The notes under the pieces are model-generated. The model was not told the origin of the DNA. It saw only the letters and a list, made by a program, of their open reading frames with translations, and did not search any database. A program made the position numbers and the translations under genes. Shown piece by piece: positions 34,001 to 43,647 of a stretch of 64,000 bases of DNA (position 1 is its first letter; each line of letters starts with the position of its first letter). The stretch is from assembly GCF_028009165.1 (NCBI RefSeq), contig NC_079244.1, forward strand, positions 744,001 to 808,000, written 5' to 3'. This DNA comes from Akanthomyces muscarius. Lineage: Eukaryota; Ascomycota; Sordariomycetes; Hypocreales; Cordycipitaceae.

Positions 34001-36090
34001 GAGAAGAGAAAGTACGGGGACTGGTCTTTGTACAGCTACTATCTAGGAGCTGCTGGTGCCTTCACCGTTTTCTCCTGGATATGCTTTACTGCATTCTCCG
34101 CTACCGTCGAGCAGTTCCCGAGTAGGCTCCCTCCCTCCATGTCAAGCATATGACTTTTTAACAGGATTTTTAGCTATTTTCATCAAGATTTGGTACGTCG
34201 AAGATGCCAGGAATTTACACTACTTCGCTGGATATGTTGGGATATCAGTCTTCAACATTGGTCTCAACACTTTGGTCGGCGCGTGAGACTCCCCTACCCA
34301 TGGACCTCCCCTACCTTGACTGACTTGTCATAGGTTCTTCTTCCATCAAATCCTACCAAAGTGTTCTGAGGAAATGCACCTGCGGCTTACGCAAACCGTC
34401 ATGTTGTGAGTTGGACGCACGCATAGACAAGGTGCCGCACTAATACCGAATCGAAGCGCTTCCCACCAATATCTGAGTCAAACGGACGTCGGCAAACTCC
34501 TCAACCGGTAAGTTCTATACCATGCAGTTACAAAGAAGATGCCCCTCAATCTGCTCACGTTGAATTTGACTTATCTGAATAGCTTTGGTCAAGATATATT
34601 CCTCACATCGCAGTATCTGCCCATCACTTTTATGCAGTTCCTTTACAGTATGTCGCTGATTCTCCGTAATTGAATCCGTCGTTCTTACATTGTGGCAGTG
34701 CTTTTCACGGTACTTGTCGAAATCGGCATCATTGCAGCCGGTTCCGCTTACACCGCGCCCATTATGGTGTTTTTGGTACTAGTGCTTTACCTTTTGCAGT
34801 TCTTCTATCTTCGCACTTCACGCCAGTTACGACTTCTGGAACTGGAATCGGCTGCGGATCTGTTTACCCATTTTACAGAGACCAGTACCGGCATTCAACT
34901 TGTCCGCAGCTTTCGGTGGCAGAAGAAGTTTCTGGAGCAGCTCTGTGTCCAGCTTGACAAATCTCAACGGCCATACTACTATCTTTTTTGCTGTCAGCGC
35001 TGGCTGCACACTGTTCTGGACTTCACTTCCGCCGGTGCAGCATTAGTTCTGGTCAGTGTGTCTATTTCCAGACCACAGGGGGCGTCAAGTGGCGGAGTTG
35101 CATTGGCGTTGCTCAACATCATCGGGTTTAACGCGACGACTTCGTTCCTTATTAGCTCTTGGACTAATCTCGAGACCGGACTTGGTGCCATTTCGCGCAT
35201 CAAAAGCTTTTGCGCAGAGACGCCGGGCGAAAAAGATACGCTCTCTGGACCCGAGCTGGACAAGCAGTGGCCAAGTAGCGGGCGTCTCGACTTCAACTGC
35301 GTTGGCGCCAACTATCAGTACGTTGCTTCCGCATGAATCGACACAGCTTGGGGTGACGATGACACTAATCATTCTCCAGAGCGGAAGACGGCAGCCTACA
35401 AAAGGCCTTGAGCAATGTGACTTTTACCATTTTCCCTGGTGAAAGAGTAGGCATCAGTGGCCGCACTGGCAGGTACGTGCTCTGCACAATTAAAGCAGTG
35501 AAGGAGCTAATTAAGATGGTAGCGGCAAATCATCATTGCTCATGGCAATCCTACGCATGGTGGAGTTCACGGGCACCATCAGCATCGACGGTCGCAACTC
35601 GCGGAGTGTACCCCGAGAGTTCCTGCGATCGCGCATCACCACCATGACACAAGATGGTGTTGAGCTGAAAGGGTCCGTTCGATTCAACTTGTACCCGTTC
35701 ATCGGCCCTAAACCAGAAGACGACCTTGTTGCGTCGACGTTGCAGTCAGTGGGGTTGCTGAACCACATTGATCGGCACGGTGGCCTCGACAAGTCAATGT
35801 CTTCCATGGGATTCTCTGTCAGCCAGAAGCAGTTGCTGTTCTTGGCGCGCGGCATCTTGCATCAGAGAACCATGAACACCAGCATCGTAATCATGGACGA
35901 AGCTACCAGCGCAATGGATAATGGTACTGATGATACGCTGCAAGAATTGCTAGACGAATCTTTTGCTGGTTGCACCATAATGCAGATTGCGCACCGAGAG
36001 GCGACTTTCCGCGAGCTTGACGTGCACCTTCGCTTGGAGTTTGGACAGCTGCATAGTGTTGAGCGAGGCGGGGGCAGAGCAGGGCAATGA
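31007..36090 (+). CDS. ABCC-type (MRP-like) full ABC transporter, copy C
   Basis: Fourteen exons: 31007-31736, 31797-32014, 32077-32356, 32413-32646, 32706-33430, 33491-33653, 33717-34121, 34165-34282, 34334-34405, 34457-34507, 34584-34648, 34699-35317, 35380-35472 and 35523-36090, giving 1446 aa. Intron 6 is GC-AG. The order is an N-terminal membrane extension, TMD1, NBD1, TMD2, NBD2, the layout of MRP/YCF1-type exporters of conjugates or drugs. NBD1 has Walker A GPIASGKST (~630), signature LSGGQ (721-725) and a Walker B ending in Asp (VVDDIFSALD), the usual ABCC degenerate site 1. NBD2 has Walker A GRTGSGKSS, Walker B IMDEATSAMD and H-loop IAHR, so canonical site 2 is complete; its own signature is SVSQ (1356-1359) instead of SVGQ. 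The substrate is unknown. It is the only copy of the three that looks fully functional. Confidence 0.9.
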
Positions 36091-38139
36091 GTGTTGGCTG
36101 CTCCATTACATACACAAATGGATATTACTTCCATAGCGTCATCTATTGTATTTTGGTTTCAGTATAGCTCTTTCTTTAGCATTTCAATTTCTTGCCGGAT
36201 CCAAGTTCCTGCACGCCTGTGGTTAAGGCACGTGTATAGGCGTTGGCCAAATCAGGTGGTCGCCCTTCTGTCAATGCCAATGGCCGAATCAAAGAGTGAT
36301 CAACTGCTCTGTCCACCTCCTCCCTCTTGATCGCCGTCATTCGTTGCTCTTCTTTGCGTAGTTGAGTCTGCGCAAGGACAAGCGAGAAGATGAGATTGCT
36401 CAGGCACCGGCGGCTTGTAGAACCAGACTTTGGGCCGACGGCGGGGTTTAACTTTTATTGCGCGAAAGGTGACGTGTAACACATAGCTGTCTAAGAGACT
36501 TATCTCGAGTCAGAGTATCTAGAAGATAATACCAGCGGCAGCAGATTCTACCCATGGAAGTTGCACTATGTTTGTTCGGCACATGGACTCCTCTCTTGCA
36601 ACGGTTGGAAGGGTAGCGAACTGCCTGGCGACCGGCACCATTCAAGGAATGACAAAATGACCCCCCGCTCCTATTGTGCTCCAGAGAAGAAGCAAAAGTA
36701 GCTTTTGCTGAGCCACATCACGTTAGAAAATCTCTTATACATGCACATGCTATTGTAGCTAGCTAGAGTCTCGTCTAAATGTTGCCAGAACTCTACTATT
36801 TCGTATCCCTCAATAGTCGCTCTGTCCCTCTGATTTTCGAGGCCGTCGCGCGGACAAAAAACCGAGAGTTTCATCAAAATCTGCCGCGAGAACTTCTGGA
36901 GCATAAGCGATTCGTTTACCTGCGCCTCCATCCCACATCCCTCCAAGACCGATCAGATGATTCTCGGGGTTGGGAACTATTTGTGGTTAGTACTCGGATA
37001 CTGGCGGCATCAGGGCGGCGGCATCAGGAGGACACACCAGGCAATGCCCGGATTTTCAGGACTACTAAGCAGAACGTTATCGCTTTTTGAGCGAGCATTT
37101 TGGAGAAACCTCAAATAATCAGCGGTAGCAGAATTTTGTGTCAGAGACCATTTTGCGCTTGCAATTGTCGGACAATGGAACCACGCCAAGATTATCCCCG
37201 TCAGCTTCCCCGCAGTCGACTCTTGCAAAAGTTCCATACAAGCACATCTCCTTTTAAAGCTAGAATAATCTAGACTAATAATGCAGGACGTACATGCCTA
37301 CAGCGGCGTATGCAGCAGAGGTCGCTAACAGAGCTCTGGAGGCCCCTGGCGCACCTGGCTCAAATGCCACACGCAGCAGGCCTCAATAATGTGACTTTGC
37401 AGGTGATGGTTCCATTATGGCCACGATTGCTTGCTTGTAAGAAATTGTATGTTTGAACAGTGTCGCGCAATTATTCAACTTGCGGAGAAAATGAAAGTAG
37501 ACGCGCTGAGATCAGCAGGTGCTCCCGCTGTGACCAGGACAGTGTTAGCGCTGTGTAAACCTCAGTAGAGCGCCAGCGGCCTACAGTGCCTGCCGTTCCG
37601 ATTAGCGCATGCGTCTTCAGTGCACCTTTCCACCTACTGGCGCTGGTGCTGGCGCTTCGGACGCAAAAGGCAGCAGAGATTGAGACGTGACTCGGGCGGT
37701 CAGTCGAAACAAATTCACATCCTAAATGCTCAAGCTTCATACATCCTCCCGCAAGAAACAAAGTATTCTCGTCCTACCACTGGCTGGACGTGAGAAGGCC
37801 CTTACGGCCCTACTTCTCTACCACCAACATCTCGCCCCAAGTTCCGCTCCACCGTGCCAATCCTCTCTGCCTTATTATTATCAGGCTCCGCCACCCACAG
37901 CCGTCCAATGTTGAGCCAACCAGCCCAGCCAGCTCGTGATTTTCCCAGTTCGCCGCCGCCCGCGCGGTCCACACCCCACACTGCGTCGCCCCAGAAGCCA
38001 TCGCACAACCAACTCGCACCCCTTCGCTTCCGCCCGGCGCCGAGCATCGAACCCAGCGATCCGAGTCAAGTCGTCCGACCACTGGCAGCGCACGCCCAAC
38101 AAACACATTTCTCCTCCGGAACGAGCGACCGCGCGCATC
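36091..38139. other. Intergenic region between ABC copy C and the UstYa-like gene
   Basis: 2.05 kb. It holds the 3' flank of copy C, then AT-rich sequence up to about 37.7 kb where GC appears to rise again, and finally the leader of the gene at 38140. It was searched for a short repetitive precursor peptide with Kex2 sites that would pair with the UstYa-like enzyme; none was seen. Confidence 0.5.
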
Positions 38140-39140
38140 ATGCCCTCCGACGTTACGGCCAAGGGCTACCGCCCCGTCGACGCCGCCGACAACGAGAACG
38201 GCGACTGGGACGGCGACCTGACCCGCCGCGAGGCCCAGCTGGCGCAAAAGGAGAAGCGCTTCCGGGTCGCCTTTGGCGGCAACATCCTCGTCTTCCTCAT
38301 CTCGCTCTGCTTTCTCGCCATTTCCTGGTTCTCCAAGCCCTCGCTGCTCGAGTGCGACCGGATGACCTCGCCCTACTGTGAGTTTGCTGCCCCCGCGGAC
38401 TACCTGCACTGGAAGAGGAGGGAAAGCGGAATGCTAACTTTTTGCTTTGCGATACAGCTCCGGTGTTTAATGGAGGCGTGGAGCATTGGGAGGGCCACTT
38501 CCAAAACGTCTTCAACCAGACGTCCAAGTACAGAGGGCCGCCCACGCTCGAGCTAGAGTCGGCTTGGGAAGAGCTCTGGTATCGTACGTATCTACCATGC
38601 GCAGCCTCGCTTCTGAGGTGCTAACATTGTACCTCTGCAGAACCCGGTGTTGGGCTTACCATTGAGGAAATCGCCAAGCTCAACAAGACTCGCCCCGGCG
38701 TCAGCTTCACCGAGATTGACGGCAGCGATCCCAAGAACCCTACATACGCCGCCACCCTCGAAGTTTTCCACCAGATCCATTGCCTGGTATGCGCTTCTTA
38801 TCTCGTTCCTGTACTCCTTCGCAGCCGTACTGACCCTCTTCTCCAACAGAGCCTCATCCGCCAGGCGACCTGGCCGCTGCGCATGTTCAACGAGAGCTGG
38901 CACTCGTACCCGTGGTTCCTCACCGACGAACTGGCCGGCCGCATGCACGTCGACCACTGCCTCGAGTCGCTGCGCCTCAGCCTCATGTGCTACGCCGACG
39001 TCACGCCCGTCCTGGCCGAGAACAACCCCATGCGCCCGACGGGTCTGCAGCTCGACTTCAACGTCCACCACAAGTGCCGCAACTTTGACAAGATGATAGA
39101 GTACGTCCAGGCCCATGGCGTCGATGTTCCGCCCGAGTAA
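38140..39140 (+). CDS. UstYa-like protein (DUF3328)
   Basis: Four exons, 38140-38377, 38458-38583, 38641-38786 and 38850-39140, giving 266 aa with canonical splice sites. After ~50 polar residues there is one hydrophobic helix (NILVFLISLCFLAISWF), then a lumenal domain with the two HxxHC motifs of the family: HQIHCL at the end of exon 3 and HVDHCLESLR in exon 4. Family members such as UstYa/UstYb are oxidases that cyclise or modify ribosomal peptides (ustiloxin type) or other metabolites, though many copies in fungal genomes are solitary. Here no precursor peptide, P450, tyrosinase or methyltransferase is adjacent, so a role in a local cluster is not supported. N-glycosylation-type NQTS and NESW sites fit lumenal exposure. 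Confidence 0.9.
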
Positions 39141-39842
39141 CCGAATGAGGAGAGAGAAAGAAATATGGGCCTGTATATCTAGAGACTTTTGGAGTAGCAC
39201 ATATAGATTGCAATGACGATTGGATGAATTCAAACCCCGTGGGTAATGCTGCTGTCTGCCAGTCATGCAAAGTAACCTTGCGGCGACGGCCCATTGGATG
39301 AGCAAGTTACATCCGAGCAGGACCAAACAAGAATTGGACAGGCATCGGTAATTGACATCCTGACTTGACGTCAAGGTTCGTCTCATCAACTTCCAAGCGA
39401 GCCGGCTAAAAAGGTGCCCCGACCCCGCAACCCGCCAACGCAGCTGCCGCCACCCCGACGCCTAAATCTTTGAGGCCCTTTATCCGAACAAGCATTCTAT
39501 CGCCTCTCCGGCTTGTCGATCATTTCGCAGGAATATTGGCGATCCAAACAGATATCGAAACAAAGTACAACTTCCCCGCACTCCAACGTCGATTCGGATG
39601 CATCGTTTCATCGCCCTAGCCTCCAGGCGGCGGGGCACTGAACCCAGAATTATTTAGCCGACGGGAGAGAGGCATTCGTATTGCGCCGTCAGGGTCGTAC
39701 CGCAGCGCTCAGGTAAAGATAGCGTTTGTCAGATGCCTTGACTTTGCTTGGGCATCTGCAAGTATTTAAAGAGTGCATACGCCGCACTCTCTTTCTAGAT
39801 GGATGCCAAGACATCCATCATCAAGTCTTCATGGTTGCGATA
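39141..39842. other. 3' flank of the UstYa-like gene and promoter of the fucosidase gene
   Basis: 702 bp, with no gene supported. A GTATTTAAAG element at about 39762-39771 is a plausible TATA-like box ~75 bp upstream of the fucosidase start. Confidence 0.45.
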
Positions 39843-41894
39843 ATGCATTGGCTCGCTAGTATCGCCGTGGCGGCCTCGGTGGCGTCAGCCCTGCCAAGCG
39901 CAGAAGACGAGGCACAAAGCCTCTGGTTCGGTGAGTCAGCCAGCACGAATCACCCGCAAGATTGATGTTCTCACTTGCTGACTAGTATGCAGGCGACGCA
40001 CCGACTATCAGCGTCGTCAGTCCCAACCTCACCACCAAGTGGTTCGACGGCAGCGACTACGTACAGGTCGTCGAGCTCTTTGTGCAAAACACAGACAAGT
40101 CCAAGTTCCTCACCAAGAGCCACAATCTCAAAGTGACGATTGACTCGCCGTCGCTGGACACGGTCATCCCCGGCGCCGTCCACCGTCTGGCGCCCGGCCA
40201 GAGGGCGCTGGTCCAGGTCGGTGTCAAGAACAAGGCCGGCGTCCAGGCCGGCGCGCAGTGCAGCGGCAAGGCGACGGCCGCCGCGGGCCCGCACGGCAAG
40301 CAGACGACGGCCTCGGCGGCGCTTTCGGGAGCCTGCGGCATCGCAGACTTTGACAACACGGCGGAGAGCCTGCTCACGCACCGCACGCCCGACTGGTTCG
40401 ACAAGATCAAGTACGGCATCTTTATCCACTGGGGCCTGTACTCTGTGCCGGCCTATGGCAACACGGGCAAGAATGAAAACTATGCCGAGTGGTGAGCATT
40501 CTTACAAAAAGGCAAGCAATTGGGCGGAATTGGTGCTGATAGCGATGCAGGTACTGGAAGTGGCAGCATGACCCCAACGACAAGACGGCGACGTATCAGT
40601 ACCACTTGGATACGTACGGCAAGAATGTCAACTACGACGACTTTGCGGCCAATTTCACCGGCAAGAACTTTGACCCCAAGGACTGGGTTGACCTCTTTGC
40701 CGACGCCGGCGCCCAATACTTTGTTCCCACCACCAGTACGTTCCCAACCCACAACCACGTCTTTTGCCAACACAGAGCATTTCCCTGACATTGCAAACTG
40801 TAGAGCACCACGACGGCTTCGCCCTCTTCAACTTTTCCTCCAGCATCAGCCGCCGCTCCACCGTGCACTACGGCCCCAGGCGCGACTTCATCGGGGAGCT
40901 CTTCGCCGCCGCCCGCCAGCACCAGCCGCACCTCCGCCGCGGCACCTACTTTAGCCTGCCCGAGTGGTACAACCCCAAGTACAAGCAGGGCGGGAGCTTC
41001 GCCGGGGGTCCTCCCACGAACCCGTACACGGGCGCGACGCTCGACTACACGGGCTACGTCGACGTCGACGACTTTGTCGCCGACATCCAGGCGCCGCAGA
41101 TGGAGGCGCTCGCGTACGCCTACGACACGGAGATTCTGTGGTGTGATATCGGCGGCCCGAACCAGTCGGCCGACGTCATGTCCAAGTGGATCAACTGGGC
41201 GCGGCAGCAGGGACGGCAGGTGTCGTACAACTCGCGCTGCGGCCTCAAGGGCGACTTTGACACGCCAGAGTATGTCCTTTCTCCTCAAAGGCTTCTACAC
41301 TAGGAGACGTTCAACTAACAGCGGTCCGTCAGATACGATCCCAATCCTACGCATCCTCTCGACAGAAAGTGGGAGTCGAGCCGCGGCATGGATCCGCACT
41401 CGTACGGCTACAACCACGTCATCCCGGACTCGCAGTACATGACGGGCGAGGAGATTGTCAAGACGCTCGTCGACATCGTCGCCAACAACGGCAACTTCCT
41501 CCTCGACATTGGCCCGAAGGGCGACGGCGCCATCCCGGCCGTCATGCAGACCAACCTGCGCGACGCGGGCGCCTGGATCCGCGCCCACGGCGAGGCCATC
41601 TACGGCACCACCTACTGGTCCGTGACCGCCGGCGCCGACCCCTGGCGCTACACGGCGACGGCGGACGCCTTTTACATGCACCACGTCGGCGAGCCGGCGG
41701 GCAAGGTGCTGACGGTTCCGGACCCGGTGCCGTTCTTGCCGGGGGACAGACTGACGGCCGTGGGCGGCGCGGCGCACGGGACAAAGATAGGGTCGACGTG
41801 GAACGGGCCCGGGACGCTGAAGCTGGTGCTGCCGCAGAGCGTGCTGGATGGGGACAAGTACATCTGGACATTCAAGATTGAGTACGTGCGATGA
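39843..41894 (+). CDS. Secreted alpha-L-fucosidase (GH29)
   Basis: Five exons, 39843-39930, 39993-40491, 40551-40735, 40804-41269 and 41333-41894, giving 599 aa. A signal peptide is evident (MHWLASIAVAASVASALPS); an in-frame ATG four codons earlier at 39831 is possible. About 120 residues of beta-rich N-terminal region precede the catalytic barrel. GH29 landmarks are KYGIFIHWGLYSVPAYG, EWYWKWQHDP, KHHDGFALF and EILWCDIGGPN, whose Asp372 is the expected catalytic nucleophile. NNGNFLLDIGPKGDG is the conserved block near the barrel end. The enzyme would remove L-fucose from glycans outside the cell or in the wall. All introns are phase-consistent. Confidence 0.95.
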
Positions 41895-42568
41895 ACGGGT
41901 GTTCTTGATTGATATTTTGGGCTTTTACGATAGTATACACGAACAATGATGGCATAGTCACGTATCAATTGCCCTCTAGTGTAATCGTGCCAAGTGGTGT
42001 ACTGCAAAACGTGTAAGCCAAGCCACAGGGCCCAGCACAGCCATGAGCCCGCTGTCATAATCGCTCGACAAAGCACAACAAGTGCCTGATACCAAGCCGA
42101 CCAAGGCAGGGCATCAATCTAGAACTTGTACCAAAGAGGAAGGAAATCTCATCATCAGACTATCCGCCTTGCTGCAACGCGCTCCCCCGTAAACAATTTT
42201 CCTTAGCTCGCCCAGTCATTGGAGTGCGGGGTTGGCGCTCTGAGTCAACCAAAATCACCCCGCCGCGGCGCCCAAAGAGGCAAAAGCCAGGTGAGCAATG
42301 GCGCAGCAGTGACTCACCAGAAAGCCTGGAACTGAACTTTTCTCTGTGGCAGAAGCGCATTCATGAGGAAGAAAAACAAGTAGCCAGTTTAGTTGGACGG
42401 GTTCTCAACTGCGATCCACTAGAGCTACGAGCTGCAAGAATTTGGACGGGTATATGAAGACACGGCGCCGCTGTGTCTCCATGCTCATCAGTTACAAGCG
42501 ATACAAGCCAATTCACTTCTACCTCTTTCTTGTTGTAATTTGGCTGTTTTACTTTTACGAATTCAATC
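41895..42568. other. Intergenic region, promoter of the Rei1-like gene
   Basis: 674 bp between two + strand genes. I see the 3' flank of the fucosidase and a T-rich leader (42530-42560) before the next ATG. No gene or repeat is supported. Confidence 0.45.
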
Positions 42569-43647
42569 ATGACGGGAACGACGAGTAACAGCAGCAGCTC
42601 CTGCGGCGTCTGCAGCATCACATTCGATACCGTGGGCGCATTCCGCCTACATGCCAAATCGCCAGAGCAGTACGTTTTACGTCTGTTGGCATCACTACAA
42701 GGTCCAATGCTAACAGCCACAGCGTCGCCAACCTCCGACGAAAGGCTGCACAATCTGGCGCCGAAATCCGCAACTCGACTGACTCCGACTCCGACAGCAG
42801 CATCTCATACCTGGCCTCGAGCGACTCCGACTCTGAGCCCGAGCCCAGCGGCCCTTCTGGGACGACGCCGGGCTTCATCGCCGAGCAGTGTCTGTTTTGC
42901 AACGTGCGGTCTGCCGACTTTGACGCCAGCCTTATCCACATGGCGAGCACGCACAGCTTCGTTGTGCCGTACCAGTCGTCGCTGGTCGTCGATCTGCCAA
43001 CGCTGGTGTGGTACCTGCACCTCGTCATCTATACATACCACGAGTGCGTCGCGTGCGGCAGCCGGCGACGGTCCGCGACGGCGGCTCAGCAGCACATGCA
43101 GAGCAAAGGCCACTGTCGCTTCGACATGGCCAACCCAGAGATTCGCGACTTTTACGACGTGTCGGCGCTGGACACGCGACTCGTGTCGGAGCTCGTGCAG
43201 CCCGACGATGGCACGATCCGATTGGCGTCTGGGAAGCTCATCTCACAGCGCGGGGCGCAGAACAGCGGGCTAGCCAGCGGCGGCAGCGGCGGCAGCGGCG
43301 GCAGCGGCAGCAGTATTCGCAAGAGGCTGGAGCGTGGGGGAGTGGAAGATGCGAGGGAGACGGCGCTGGCGGTCCAAGGCAATGCTGAGCAGCAGGTGGT
43401 GCTGGACGGTACGGACAGGAAAATGGCGACAGCGGCGAGGCAGATGGCGCAGCTGAGCGTGCGAGACCAGCAGGCGCTGGCGCATTTGGCGCCGCATGAG
43501 CAGCGCAGAGAGCTCACTCTGCGCCGGAAGCAGGCCGATCGAGTACGGCGGGCAGAGTGGCGAGCGCAGGCGGCGCTGGGGCGCAAGGGAAACAAGACGT
43601 TGATGAAGACTTACAAGCCGCAGGGCCCAGAGCGGCCTCTCGGGTGA
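42569..43647 (+). CDS. C2H2 zinc-finger protein of the Rei1/Reh1 family (60S ribosome biogenesis)
   Basis: Two exons, 42569-42669 and 42723-43647, giving 341 aa; the intron has GTACGT, a CTAAC branch point and a CAG acceptor. Three zinc-finger blocks are visible: CGVC...LHAKS...H in exon 1, CLFCNVRSADFDASLIHM, and CVACGSRRRSATAAQQHMQSKGHC. The spacing and the intervening YLHLVIYTYHEC stretch match Rei1, the cytoplasmic 60S factor that helps release Arx1/Alb1. It is shorter than typical Rei1 proteins (about 400-550 aa) and has a poly-Ser/Asp segment (SDSDSDSS) and an unusual Gly/Ser linker at 43276-43312. The C-terminal RKQADRVRRAEWR region is basic. It could be the main Rei1 or a divergent paralogue. 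Confidence 0.82.
43276..43312 (+). repeat. GGCGGCAGC microsatellite encoding a Gly-Gly-Ser linker
   Basis: A 9-nt unit repeated three times plus a partial copy inside the Rei1-like coding sequence, encoding GGSGGSGGSGSS. It is in frame and probably length-variable between strains. Confidence 0.85.

Noticed and set aside
36091..41894. A ustiloxin-like RiPP or other metabolite cluster around the UstYa-like gene and the ABC transporter
   Set aside because: No precursor peptide, peptidase, P450 or tyrosinase nearby; the neighbours are a fucosidase and a ribosome-assembly factor.
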